A stretch of 64,000 nt of DNA from Molanna angustata. Taxonomy: Eukaryota > Arthropoda > Insecta > Trichoptera > Molannidae. Of the stretch, positions 34,561-45,189 are shown in pieces. The stretch is taken from NCBI GenBank assembly GCA_963576475.1, contig OY754977.1:28345796-28409795 (forward strand). Direction: 5' to 3'. Under the pieces are notes generated by a model. That model was not told where the DNA came from, did no database searches, and saw nothing but the letters and a program-made list of their open reading frames with translations. Each line of letters begins with the position of its first letter. Position 1 is the stretch's first letter. Made by a program: the position numbers and the translations under genes.

Positions 34561-35193
34561 TTAAAAGAATAGTGGTGAAATTTGTGTTAGTAATAACCAA
34601 TTGAAATATGAGCAAAATGAAGATTCATTAAAAAGTACCTACCTACTTATTAAACTGGATTCAATCTTCCAATATAGAATATTATGATACTATTCACATA
34701 AGAAGGCAATTATTCTGAGATACGGATTATGTTTATATGAGATTGGTTCTTAAGTGGATATGTGAAGTGTTTACGGAAAATACAAAATCTTGAACACTAG
34801 AGAAGAAAGGAAATTTGCAAGTTAAAATATTTTTGTTTACTTTGCCAACATCGAACTGAGATAATCCGATTCCGTAATCTGGGGCAAAACCAATTTTAAA
34901 ATATCTACTGAGTACAGACACATAAAAGATGCTGATTGTCATCATATTTACAAAGTTTACCTTTATCATAATTAAGTTTGTCATATCTGTCGTAATTCAT
35001 AGAATGATTGTTTATTTGAATGGAAACTGCACGCACTAAGTTGTTTTACTCATCACTAACCCTAGGGGATTTAGTAGGTAGTTATAAATTCGCAATTTAA
35101 AATTCATATTTTTTTATCATTATATTGAGTATCAACAACACTGAGTATCATACTGTGATTGTATTGTGAAAGTTTCATCACAATGAATCTATT
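34561..35193. other. Unassigned stretch
   Basis: Nothing recognised. Confidence 0.5.
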
Positions 35194-35518
35194 TGCTGTG
35201 TGCTACATACCGTGTGCTATGTACGGCGTGTTTATTTTACTTTATTCTTCAATGCCATTTCATGAAAATGGTGTGCCTTTTTACCAATTTGAAAATAAAA
35301 ATTTCAAATTTTATGTTTCCTGAGCTTGGGGTCACTTGTTATATTTGAGAGTCAAAAAAATTGAGAAGCACTATTCAGATATCCTTCAAAATCAAATGGG
35401 GTCTAAGCGAGTATTTGATATATATATTTGCAAAATTTGAAAATAATCGAATGAGTACTTTAGTCTATAATCGATAAAGTAAAATAAACACGCCGTACAT
35501 AGCACACAGCACACAGCA
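35194..35518. mobile_element. MITE with ~45-bp inverted ends
   Basis: The left end TGCTGTGTGCTACATACC, then GTGTGCTATGTACGGCGTG and TTTATTTTACTTTA, is mirrored by TAAAGTAAAATAAACACGCC, GTACATAGCACACAGC and ACACAGCA ending at 35518. The left arm has an 8-base insertion. 325 bp with no coding content; no convincing target duplication seen. Confidence 0.85.
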
Positions 35519-35615
35519 TGATCGCTTCCTAAGTTATGTATAAAATATAAAATAAAGGTACAAAATTTTCAATTTCTTAGTATGCTTTGTAACTATTTAC
35601 AAATGACATATGAGA

Positions 35616-35830
35616 TTCAACTGTCAATAGCGATAGTACCTATGTATAGTTGAAGAATACGTACCAAATTATAAACCCATAAATCGAAATTGAATATAAT
35701 TTGTTTTCTATACGAAACATCTAGGTATATGTATATGTAAGGATAGGATAGTACGGAGTACAGTCCTTTTTTCCTACCCATAATATGAAAACAGCAGGAT
35801 GTCATGTATCTATGTATGGAGATTAAGTAC
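35616..35830 (+). mobile_element. Family T, copy D (5' part)
   Basis: TTCAACTGTCAAT (two changes from the family terminus) begins a copy that follows B and C through the fossil RTE-like block (TAGGATAGTACGGAGTACAG, CCTACCCATAATATGAAAA) and stops at about 35830, where LINE sequence starts. Confidence 0.8.
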
Positions 35831-36336
35831 CAGCAACTCACATTCACACAATACTAGACAAGCATTACTAAACCTTGATGAAATACCGAAAACTAAGTCA
35901 ACAAATGGTCAAAAAAATTACACGTACATAGGTCCTAAAATATTCAATCTCTTTAAATCTGACTTTCCACTCATAAGAACCTACTCACATATCAAATTGA
36001 AAGCTATAGCAAACAACTGGTTAATTACTTAAGGACAAAAAGAAACAGAAAATTTATTTAATATTACTACTAACCTAATTGACTTAATAAAAAATCAAAA
36101 TTATATTGGCATCAGTCCTTTTTACATCAAGCAATATTTCACAATGCACAAAAACGTATTGTTACTCTTTCTCATGCCCGCACCCACACTAATTCTTCTT
36201 TGATTAGGTATTATATAAAGTTATAGAAAGTAGGAGGTACATGTTATATTTGTATTTTTGCTTATTTCCTTTTAATAATTGTATGCATGTACCTACTGTA
36301 TGCTGTCCTTTGTAAAATAGAATAAAATATAATTAA
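35831..36336 (+). pseudogene. LINE 3' end interrupting family T copy D
   Basis: The frame from about 35832 reads SNSHSHNTRQALLNLDEIP, YTYIGPKIFNLFKSDFPLIR and IKLKAIANNWLIT, stopping at 36032. NTR....L..P.......YIGPKIFN.LP is a jockey/CR1-group C-terminus. A ~300-bp UTR follows and ends in AATAGAATAAAATATAATTA and an A run at 36336. The rest of copy D is not found downstream. Confidence 0.75.
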
Positions 36337-36654
36337 AAAAGAGTTTCTCTCCCTCCGTAAAGAAGGAAATACTTTTTATGTTTCAAACACAATTTGTTGG
36401 TCTAGTTGTGAAGTGTATGCAAACATCGTGCTTTTATGTGGAATTTCTTTATAACGAAGCTCTTTATATGATAGAGGGTTAGGAGACGCAAAAACCACGA
36501 CAGTCAGAGTTTTCGCTTGTGTTAGAGATGTTACTAAAGAAATTCTATGCTCTGGTATTTAAACCCAACCTTGATTTCAGTAATAGCAGACAAACAAAGT
36601 CCTATGACTGAATTTTTCTATATGTACAAATGTTAATAGGTTTTTCAGGTTTTT
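36337..36654. other. Unassigned stretch
   Basis: Nothing recognised. Confidence 0.5.
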
Positions 36655-37345
36655 ATAAAAGTAGAGAACGAATGGCTAGAACAAGTTGAGGAATATTTAT
36701 ATTTGGGGAGTATGTTTGAACGGAATGGAAGACCCGATAAAGATATTGAAAGAAGAGTTATGGCAGGGAATAGAATAAACGGAGCACTTAGACCAGTAAT
36801 GTCCGACCCAAGCATCTCAAAGGAAGCCAAAATTGCAATACACAATGCAATTGTGGTGCCTACTTTGACGTATGCAAGTGAAACATGGACCTGGCAAAGA
36901 ACACATGAAAGTAGAATAAATGCTGTAGAAATGAGATCACTAAGAAGAGTATGTAATAGAACGATATATGACATAAGGAGGGAATGCAAGATGAAGAAGA
37001 GTATTATAAATAAAATGAAAGTGAATTCCCTGAGGAGGTTTGGACATATTTGAAAGAATGAATGATGAACGACTGACCAAAAAAATATACATGGGTGCTA
37101 GAGATGGAGTGAATAGCAGAGGTCGCCCCAGAAAGGGATGGCATGACCATGTGAATGATATTTTGAAAGAAGGAAACATAAAAAGTTTGAACAATCGACG
37201 AGCATGTATGAGACGATGCATGGATGTAAAGGAAGCCAGAAATGTGTGCAAAAATAGAGAAGTATGGCGCTCGGTTCTCTCTGCTTACCCCGTAAGGGAC
37301 ATGGCGTGATGGTATGTATGTATGTATGTATGTACTCTCCGTTAA
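36655..37345 (+). pseudogene. RTE-like LINE 3' end, copy 3 (best preserved)
   Basis: The first frame (to about 37053) reads WLEQVEEYLYLGSMFERNGR, KDIERRVMAGNRINGALRPV, VPTLTYASETWTWQRTHESR, INAVEMRSLRRVCNRTIYD and MKVNSLRRFGHI. A one-base shift then gives ERMNDERLTKKIYMGARDGV, RGRPRKGWHDHVNDILKEGN, NRRACMRRCMDVKEARNV and WRSVLSAYPVRDMA before a stop near 37309. A GTATGTATGTATGTATGTA tail closes it at 37313-37335. It lacks endonuclease and catalytic RT. The frameshift is the only visible damage, so this is a relatively young truncated copy. Confidence 0.92.
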
Positions 37346-37349
37346 AAAT

Positions 37350-39085
37350 ATAAATTGTATATTTTTGAAGAGGACACAATTATATTACGTAAGGGGTACA
37401 ATTATATTACCTATACCACTTCCTGCATTCGATGACGATTTATAAAAACGAGTGGGTTGTGGCCAACACTAAACTGTATACACTCTTGCTTCCGATGACT
37501 ATTTACAAAAACATTTATATTTATAATTTGGATTTCACATACTTTATTTTGCTCAAGTACATTAGTGCATTTTTTTATATTACCTATGTTTTTTTTGTAA
37601 ATGTTTTTATTATTTTCATTGTTTTTTTTTGTAATATTGCCACTTTTTATATACGATTGATGTTGGCATCAACTAATACTGCGTCATTGTCTCGCAGTGG
37701 CGTACGAGGGGTCCTTCAGGTGGGTCTGCCCAAAAAAAACTACATCCTCTGTTTAGTCAACCTCCATAATATCTTTTCACCTTATATTTTTTTCAATAAC
37801 TCCTGTTTTGTACTATGCACATAGCACCAATTACATGCATTGCGTGATGTAAGAGCAAATAATCCAAATTGCATAATATTATAAATAATATTTCAATTCT
37901 ATTAATGAATATTTTTTTAAATATTTTAAATGCAGCTCTTTGATAACTCTGAGTTTTTAATAACAAACTGTAAATAGTTAAAATATAACTGCTCAGAATT
38001 ATTCAGAGACATCTATGAAGTATCTCTCCAACCATTATCACAACAAATTTTCTGGCAGTAAAAGTTTTCGTCCACTATTTTATTTTTCATCCATTAGTTT
38101 TTATTCATAGATGTTGTAATGTATTAATCGATATATTACTCATATTTACGCAAAGGTTATTTTTCATATAATTGAATAATATTTATGAATTCCTTACAAA
38201 TTGTACATACATTATTTTATGAAATTCCTTACAAATTATACAATACAAAACGTTAATTTAAAATATTATCTTTACTTGCTTTTTACAACGAAATCGAATT
38301 TTTAAACTGTTTTGAATTACGCGGCTCATGCTCTCGATTTTTGCATAAATATAAAATGCAAAATACTAATAAAATTTTAAATACTTTATGTAATTTAATA
38401 AGAAACAATAATTATTATCACTCTACTTTTTATTTACAGTCATCTTAAAGATAAACGATCCATTCGGTATGATTCGAATCGAAACAATTCAATATACTAG
38501 CGCCAAAATCTTAGCGTAAGATAATCTAACTAATTCAATCTGACAGTAATATAATCAAACGGTCGTTTTGTAAAAATGTACCATGTTGAACCAAAAGCAA
38601 ACCAAACCATCTGAATATTCTTGCACCCATACATACAAACTGTTGAAGAAGCTTCATACATGCCCAGCATAAATCTTACCTTAAAAATACACAGATACAC
38701 TAACACAAACAAACAAACTTTGTTCCTTTAGTCATGTATATTGTATGCTCAATATACATGACTGCAATGAATATTAACAACAAAAGTAAAAAGATATTTA
38801 CAGTCTGTAGGGAAAGAAATCGTGAACGATAGAGGTGTTCTGACATTTAACTACTGTTATCAAAGCTGCCAGTGTTTCTTCCTTGGAAGCAATGTTGCAA
38901 ACGTTATAAATTCAGTGTTGCGACAGACGAAAATAATTCAAATTTTAAGAAATTCATATCTTCGTTAATATTTGCGCTAGAAAAAAAATAAAAACTGTTT
39001 TATGATTCGTTATACGTCCTTCAACTCGTTGATATATTAAAAAAGTTCGTACAAGATTTTTTTTTAAATATATTTTTTTATTTAT
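37350..39085. other. Mostly unassigned; small inverted repeat
   Basis: A repeat-like block near 37430-37480 resembles the array at 22140-22870. CAGTGGCGTACGAGGGG at 37696 resembles the start of some DNA-transposon MITEs but no partner end was found. A perfect 14-bp inverted repeat lies at 38730-38743 / 38750-38763 (AGTCATGTATATTG). No gene seen. Confidence 0.5.
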
Positions 39086-39236
39086 TTATTTTGTCATGCC
39101 AGGCATAGAAACATGTATGGATGCACGCCACTGCTGTCTCGGGATGCATTGGCCCCGGTACAGGTTTTGCCTAGTGGGGCATTGCAGATTCAATAATTAT
39201 TGTAGTGTCATCAGTGTATACATAAATAAATACATT
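39086..39236 (+). mobile_element. LINE 3' terminus with conserved hairpin
   Basis: The hairpin GCCCCGGTACAGG-TTT-TGCCTAGTGGGGC (39152-39180) matches the reverse complement of the 90-bp satellite hairpin and the one at 7013. An AAATAAATA tail follows at 39225-39233. Confidence 0.75.
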
Positions 39237-39241
39237 TAGAT

Positions 39242-39315
39242 GGGTCGATGGCAGAACGGTTAGCGCGCTGGGTTAGTAATCTAGTGGTCGCGAGTTCGAA
39301 TCCTGCCTCGACCGA
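39242..39315 (+). tRNA. tRNA-Thr(AGT)-like sequence, probably SINE head or pseudogene
   Basis: An A box TGGCAGAACGGTTAG and B box GAGTTCGAATCC are present. The anticodon arm CTGGG-TTAGTAA-TCTAG would place AGT as anticodon. The acceptor pairs six positions (GGTCGA with TCGACC) but the D stem and one T-stem pair fail, and no intron is seen. It follows directly on a LINE tail, and a ~100-bp non-tRNA tail ending in A/T repeats follows it, so a tRNA-derived SINE is more likely than a working tRNA. Confidence 0.55.
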
Positions 39316-39399
39316 TTTCGTTCACCTATAGCACCAGCATTTATGCTTATTTTAGGGGACGTAGGAAGATGTATATGTACTTGTTTAACAAGGGCATAT

Positions 39400-40261
39400 T
39401 CATTTTTTATATATAAAAAAATTAAGTTTAGTGTTTTTACTAAAAACAAGCTTAAATTAGGAAAGAAAACATTAATTATATTTTTTTAACAAAATGTTAT
39501 AATGAATATAACTTGTATACTTAAATAATTAAAAAAATAACTTAAATATGTAAAGTGTCAAAATTATGTAACTAGCGATAGAGAACTAAACGATCCCTGA
39601 AGGAAATGGGTTTATAGACCTGTAGAAAACATCAGGTGATGGGTATTAGATGGTAGGTAGTGGACTGTATTTTTAAACTATCTCACCGATGCTTCTATAC
39701 TCCTGGTTCACTGATTATTTTTTCTGTGCACACATCCACACGCAGTGGTCTTCAAACTTGTACTGATTAATTTCTTCCTTGACACTTATTGTCACCCAAA
39801 ATTATTTTGACAAGTGACAATTCTCATACATCGGTGAGGGGACAATGGCATGGAAAGGATTTAAAGGAAATATGCTTCTACAAGACCCATCAAACAATAA
39901 TTATGAAGCCACTTAAATAATAAAGGATAATCGTAGGCGAAAACAATTAATGCTTGGGAGATAATAATTATATCTGTTTATGATTTTGGTACCCACAGTC
40001 TGGTAACAAAATAGTGGTAGGTAAGGTAAAGTTATGTAATACTGATTTGTTTTGTACTATACCTAAACAAATATTTGAAAAGGTTAGTTATTACAGAGTA
40101 TTACATTACAGAGTAGTATTCATTCTACACACAGAAAGAGAACAACCAACTATTGATATCAGTTGTATTCACCTACGCCCACATGAAAATACTCCGTCCA
40201 ATAAATAATAACGCTAGAATATATTATTAAAGTTAATATATTTATTTAAGTAATTGTTTTA
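39400..40261. other. Unassigned stretch
   Basis: Nothing recognised; short frames without motifs. Confidence 0.5.
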
Positions 40262-40550
40262 AAGGTGCTTTGAGTTCTTGGTTAATAACCTGTCTACATG
40301 GGGCTTCCTGCAACAGGGATTACCAACGACATGTGACTGTGGAGAGCAGCAGACCACCGCACATTTGTGCAGCTGCCCCTCAAGTCCAGTCAACTGCACT
40401 ATGCACGATCTTATGGTGGGCAATGATTGTGCTATTGACGTTGCTAGACACTGGCAGAAAATTATTTGAATGCGTTGCTGACACGAAAGAAGAAGAAGAA
40501 GTTCTTGGTTCTCCTATAATATTCCAACTTCGTTTCTATTAAGATGACGA
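40262..40550. mobile_element. Family X fragment split by a LINE
   Basis: GGTGCTTTGAGTTCTTGGTT (40264-40282) and GTTCTTGGTTCTCCTATAAT through TTCTATTAAGATG (40501-40547) are the two parts of a reversed family X head. Confidence 0.8.
40283..40500 (+). mobile_element. 5'-truncated LINE with 10-bp target duplication
   Basis: The frame 40290-40469 reads LSTWGFLQQGLPTTCDCGEQ, QTTAHLCSCPSS and CAIDVARHWQKII, the zinc-finger-like C-terminal tail of an arthropod LINE (W.....CDCGE.QT..HL..CP......VARHW). It ends in a GAA tail (AAAGAAGAAGAA to 40500). GTTCTTGGTT lies on both sides (40273-40282 and 40501-40510), the duplication made when it inserted in family X. Only 218 bp were copied. Confidence 0.9.
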
Positions 40551-41067
40551 AAGACATTTTATCCTCGCCAAACTAAAGTTTGCGGGTGAAGCAACATGCG
40601 CACAAACCAATTTTAGTAGAGAGATGAACTCTGATGTGAATCAACCAATAAGATCACTTTACGTTCAATGTTTGTATCGCGAGTTGTTCCCTGACATTTC
40701 CAACAACACAGTAAACCAAACTGAGTGATTTGGTTGTAGTAATATAAATATATTGAACTATTTATTTACGATGTTTTTCTAAAGTTATTGTACCTACTGT
40801 TTATTTGTTTATGTATCGTGATTGTGTTATTACAAATTTTATAACGCGATCTAGATTTTCTGACTATGTAAAAGAGTATTTTTCTATTTAGTGATAAATT
40901 TGCTAATTTATAAAGTATAAATACCTATAAATAATTGTGTATAACATGTTCATTATTACGTTTTTGTGAAATACGATTTTCTAAGCTGAGACATAATACT
41001 TACCTAAAATAAAACTTGGCAGTAAAATTGTTAATAATAATTTATGTTATGCATATCACGCAATAAT
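40551..41067. other. Unassigned stretch
   Basis: Nothing recognised. Confidence 0.45.
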
Positions 41068-41235
41068 ATTGGCTGAATCTGAGGAACAAAGAACAAAGGC
41101 TGACTTGCAAAGAATGTTGAACAAGTTCTATACAGTGTTTCGGAAATTGAATATGTCCATTTCTATTGCAAAAGCAAGAGTTTCACAATAGTTAAGACAA
41201 CCTACAAGGCATTAACTGATTATTGACTATGAGCC
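41068..41235 (+). pseudogene. LINE RT fragment
   Basis: The plus strand reads LAESEEQRTKADLQRMLNKF and YTVFRKLNMSISIAKARVS, the segment just after the RT catalytic site in many LINEs (ILAESE.DLQ.ML..F......N+..S..K+). The catalytic site itself is missing and the frame breaks at about 41190. It stops close to the BEL/Pao LTR. Confidence 0.75.
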
Positions 41236-41296
41236 TGTGTCTATAGTCGTAATGTGTTGTATACTGAAGTACGAGCGTCTACTGTAGCAGGGTGTC

Positions 41297-41611
41297 TAAA
41301 GCACAAATAAATTATGGCTATTTTTTCCTCGACAAGACGTAACTTGATCTGTCGACGAATGTGACAATACAGTGTACCGCTAACGGGCGACAACGTGCGA
41401 ACTGTCCAAACTGGTCAAAAAAACTGTCGTCTTCCATATCGATGGCTCAAACCATATCCGCCCACCTGTGTTGCTCAGACGTCGAGAAAGCATAACAAAT
41501 AAGTGACTATCTAATTCACAGAGGGCAGACTGGTCCTACAGTTGACCTGTTTGAAATAAATAATTCAAATAAATTATGTAATTACTGTGGCAAATGAATA
41601 TTGCTCAACCA
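41297..41611 (-). repeat. BEL/Pao 3' LTR
   Basis: 315 bp; on the minus strand it begins TGGTTGAGCAATATTC and ends TTGTGCTTTA. No base difference from the second copy at 51635-51949 was found on reading. The inner edge touches the polypurine tract. Outside is GGTGTC, which does not match the flank of the second copy. Confidence 0.9.
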
Positions 41612-41802
41612 TACTCCCCGCCTTGGAAATTCGGAGAATTTTCAACGAAAAATAAAGAAATAAAAATAAAATAGAATAAACGCGAGTAACTTTCGCTTTA
41701 GGAGAGTATGAAAAATCTTATGTCTAAGTTAACAAAATTATAACTAATCACATAAAGTATAAAGTTAATCTTAAGTTATATAAATATTTAAAGATATATT
41801 AA

Positions 41803-44800
41803 TTATTGCGTCGGAATCGGATATAATTTGATTACCGGACGCTTAAAATGTCCAAATCTATTTTTGACGGTCGCGACTCGCACAATTCCGTCTGACCCCG
41901 GGTGAATTTCGGTGATTACGCCTAACGGCCAACTTAACGGAGGCGAGTCCTCCTGTCCCACCAACACAACAGTCCCGACCTCATCAGGACGATCAGGAGG
42001 CGTAGGGTGCGAAGGATTTAGCCGGAAGCAGCAATTGCATTTCCGAACTCTTCTCCTAACGACGGTTCTGGCATCTAATATCCAATACCGTTGTCGAAAT
42101 ATGGGAACAAGAAGTCCTGGGCCAGTGTGACAATTCCTAACATGCAAGTGATCAATAAGAAGATCCACTACATGGTCATGTTTGGGAAGTAGAAGTGGAT
42201 GTTTCGCCTCAAATAGCAAGTCCGAATTGGAAAGTCTACCTCCAATGCGTGTGAGGACCGAGAATTTTTTAATAAAATTCTCAGAAGGCGTATCATCCCA
42301 ATGAATGTTATAAAGATTCTTCTTAATGAGAAATTTAGCGTATAGAATAATGTGGGTGACCAAACCGAGGACATCAAATAAGCGGGCGACTATGGAGAGT
42401 ATATTCCGCTTTATACACTTCTCCCAAATATGAGATGTTATAAAGGAGAAGCTGTCGTCAACTGGTTCCCATAATGGACCCAAAATCTTAGAGGCATTGT
42501 CAGAATAAGTAGATAAATTCACTACACTTAAATGAGATTCTGAAGGGGTTTTGAGTACAACTTGAGAATTATTAGGCAATTTTATCAAATCAAACTTGCG
42601 GGTCATGAATAGTGAGATTAGTTCTCTGAAAGAGCGTACGACTCTGGATTCATCTTTAATATAATAGACCAGGTCGCCCATATACAGTTTGGACTCTGCC
42701 ACATTGGCAACATCTGGGGAATGTGGTCTCATATAATGAGCCAATTGGCGTAAAATCTTTATCGCCAAGAATGAACTAGTATTAATTATGAAGTGGACCA
42801 GATTAAATTCAAAGGTCCATGTGAGATCATTGTTTACAAATCGAAACATCCTCACATATTTACGATGCTTACTAGAATTTTCAGTCTCTAAACACATTTG
42901 TTTTATATCCACTGTCTTAGTGACGGGAAAAAGACGAAATTCAAGAAAACGTAAAAATAAATTGGCCTGCAAATTAGGATCAAGATGAAGGACGTCATTT
43001 AATAACAACCTTGAATATATTTTAGCACTAAAATTAAAACTCTCTTGTAAATTAGATGGTTGTTTAAATCTTCGCTCCAAAACCATAGAACGGCTTTGGG
43101 TGGCAGTACGAGAATTAACTAGATTATTCGAGTCTTTACAGAGAGGCAAAGCAGCAGAATATCTATCTTCGTCAGCGTGAGTGACAGAAGATGCAGTAAA
43201 GAGATCTTCACACTCTGTCTCCTCTGGGCTCAAATTTTGTATGTTAAGTATTTTATCTAACTGCGGAAACTTTTGCACTAAATCATTAATTGCAAGTGCT
43301 GAGAACGAAGTACTCGTATCGGAAACATTATTATCGTAATCACCCATTAGGACATAGCCAAACGCGGTTAATAAAGCGGGAGGTGCCCTACTTCCTGATT
43401 CTACCTTGTTTCCTAAATAAATATATGGGAAGAGTTGTGCGCCCAAAACGACATCTATATTTCCAGGAATATTCCACGTCAAATCAGCGAGGGGTAATCC
43501 CTCTAAGTAGCCCATATCACCCTTGGCTATATAATGAGTAGGCAACTGATCTGTGATGCAGTCTACGACAAGCGCATGTATCTTGTATTTCTTACAGGAG
43601 TATAAGCGTGACTCAATGTCTATATACACATATCCTATAATAGGACGAGATGCTGAACCTATCCCTTTGACGATAGAGTTACTCAAAGGAATTATCGTAA
43701 GATTCAATGCCTTACAACAATCGACAGTGATCAAATTATTTTGTGAGCCATTGTCAATGAGGCATCGTATTATTTTTTTATTTCCATTATTCTGTTTCGC
43801 ATAAACCTGCGCAGTTGCCAACAAAATCGCTGAGCTTGGTTTCACCTCGGCACATAGGGACATTGAAGCGTTTCCGCTCGAAGTATGCTGCGCATTGCAA
43901 TTGCACACTACGTCAGTGTGAGATGGCGTCGAAGTAGGTAGCGGTCTGACATTATCTTCTCCGTTAAAATGTAAAGTCGTATGATGTCTTTTCTTGCATA
44001 ACTTACAAGCGAACGACGATTTGCAGTTTGCTACCGTATGCGTACCACTAAGACAATTCACGCACCCACGTTTCGATTTTATAAATTCGAATCGAGCCTG
44101 TGACGACTTCAGGCCTTTAAATTTGTGGCAATTATTAACTTGATGTTGAGTGGCGTTACAAAAAATACAAATTTTCTCTGAATAAGTATTCGGTATTTTC
44201 TGGTCACTGGCGACGAAAGATTTATAAGTCGACCGAGGTGATTTGGGGGCATGTGGCTTATTTGCCACGCTATTGCCATTAGAACGTTCTAATATTTTCA
44301 CTTGGTCGTGTATGAATGAAACAAAATCATCATACGAAGGAATTTCTTTATCGCGAAATGACAGTTCAAAAGTTTGAATATTTTGAGGATCAATTTTCCT
44401 CAATGCGACGTGTAATAACACAAAATCAATAAGGTCGTCGATTTTTAATTGTTTCAAAGCTGCGACGGATGCAGAATAATTCTCAATAAATTGATCAAGG
44501 CTTGCGGACGTATTTGTGCAATTTTTGGCATCGAGAATATTATTTAGGTAATGCGTGGCTAATGCACGTTTATCTTGATATTTTTTAACTAAGTTATTCC
44601 AGATTATTTTATAAGATTCGCCGGAGGGCACAATGCCCGCGGTAATTCTCAGAGCACCATGGGTAAGTTTGCCCATTAAATATTGAACTCTCTGTGAATC
44701 CGTAAGTTGTTCATTTTCGTGAACATTTGCTTTGAAGGTCTCATAGAATTTATTCCAGTTTTCGGTCTTACCGTCGAAACTAGCCAGCTCTATTGCGGGC

Positions 44801-45180
44801 AGATTAATGACGCGTTTTTCATTGCGCGAATAGGTGTCTGGTCGAGGTGCTTGCACGATTTTATTACGAGCGCGTTTAACCTCCAGAAACATGTCGTCAA
44901 ATGCGTCTAAAGGTTGGAGATCTGGAACGTATTCTGGATTCGATTTGAGTTGATGATCATTGATGTCATATATTATACCTTCAAATTGACTACGCATGTC
45001 GTCCAGCATTTCTGATTGCGCCAGAAACCTTTCTAGACTCCTTGACTCGAAGCTAGAAATGTTATTCATCATACGGTAAAGATCGTTCATCCGCGTAAAG
45101 AGACGTTCCTTTTTTGCAGTTAAAATAATGAACGTTCTGTTCGGTTCTGCACTTGACGAAGATCCGGTAGTGTTAGGCAT
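41803..45180 (-). CDS. BEL/Pao Gag-protease with shortened RT and integrase, single ORF
   Basis: 1125 codons from MPNTTGSSSS, the first methionine after an in-frame break. Residues 125-300 are a Gag domain of the DUF1759 type (LPAIELASFDGKTENW). Three zinc knuckles lie at 338-351, 373-386 (both C-x2-C-x4-H-x4-C) and 392-405 (CX2CX4HX4H). The aspartic protease has DNGSQ at 476-480. RT is present in part: the fingers region is missing at about 713/714, TVDIKQM (756-762) keeps one aspartate, but the usual YVDD is YMGD (833-836). A normal BEL/Pao thumb block (ARLFDVLGL) is at 932-940. RNase H is absent at about 970. The integrase zinc-binding region is kept (HLHVRNCH, CNCC), its catalytic core is absent at about 1056, and the C-terminal block (WPLGVITEIHPGSDGIVRV) is kept. 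Full BEL/Pao polyproteins are several hundred residues longer. Every deletion preserves the frame. Confidence 0.93.
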   Translation of the reverse strand: MPNTTGSSSSAEPNRTFIILTAKKERLFTRMNDLYRMMNNISSFESRSLERFLAQSEMLDDMRSQFEGIIYDINDHQLKSNPEYVPDLQPLDAFDDMFLEVKRARNKIVQAPRPDTYSRNEKRVINLPAIELASFDGKTENWNKFYETFKANVHENEQLTDSQRVQYLMGKLTHGALRITAGIVPSGESYKIIWNNLVKKYQDKRALATHYLNNILDAKNCTNTSASLDQFIENYSASVAALKQLKIDDLIDFVLLHVALRKIDPQNIQTFELSFRDKEIPSYDDFVSFIHDQVKILERSNGNSVANKPHAPKSPRSTYKSFVASDQKIPNTYSEKICIFCNATQHQVNNCHKFKGLKSSQARFEFIKSKRGCVNCLSGTHTVANCKSSFACKLCKKRHHTTLHFNGEDNVRPLPTSTPSHTDVVCNCNAQHTSSGNASMSLCAEVKPSSAILLATAQVYAKQNNGNKKIIRCLIDNGSQNNLITVDCCKALNLTIIPLSNSIVKGIGSASRPIIGYVYIDIESRLYSCKKYKIHALVVDCITDQLPTHYIAKGDMGYLEGLPLADLTWNIPGNIDVVLGAQLFPYIYLGNKVESGSRAPPALLTAFGYVLMGDYDNNVSDTSTSFSALAINDLVQKFPQLDKILNIQNLSPEETECEDLFTASSVTHADEDRYSAALPLCKDSNNLVNSRTATQSRSMVLERRFKQPSNLQESFNFSAKIYSRLLLNDVLHLDPNLQANLFLRFLEFRLFPVTKTVDIKQMCLETENSSKHRKYVRMFRFVNNDLTWTFEFNLVHFIINTSSFLAIKILRQLAHYMRPHSPDVANVAESKLYMGDLVYYIKDESRVVRSFRELISLFMTRKFDLIKLPNNSQVVLKTPSESHLSVVNLSTYSDNASKILGPLWEPVDDSFSFITSHIWEKCIKRNILSIVARLFDVLGLVTHIILYAKFLIKKNLYNIHWDDTPSENFIKKFSVLTRIGGRLSNSDLLFEAKHPLLLPKHDHVVDLLIDHLHVRNCHTGPGLLVPIFRQRYWILDARTVVRRRVRKCNCCFRLNPSHPTPPDRPDEVGTVVLVGQEDSPPLSWPLGVITEIHPGSDGIVRVATVKNRFGHFKRPVIKLYPIPTQ

Positions 45181-45189
45181 ATTGAGAAG

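Larger units (their letters stand above)
41297..45180 (-). mobile_element. BEL/Pao retrotransposon, 5' LTR not found
   Basis: The element comprises the 3' LTR (41297-41611), a polypurine tract (AAGGCGGGGAG on the minus strand, 41615-41625) and a long Gag-Pol frame (41803-45180). No 5' LTR or primer-binding site is found directly upstream of Gag; the sequence there (45181-45760) is a tandem repeat followed by a nested LINE. The 3' LTR is identical to the copy at 51635-51949. Confidence 0.88.

Noticed and set aside
39242..39315. Functional tRNA-Thr
   Set aside because: D-stem pairing fails and the T stem has a mismatch; SINE head or pseudogene is favoured.
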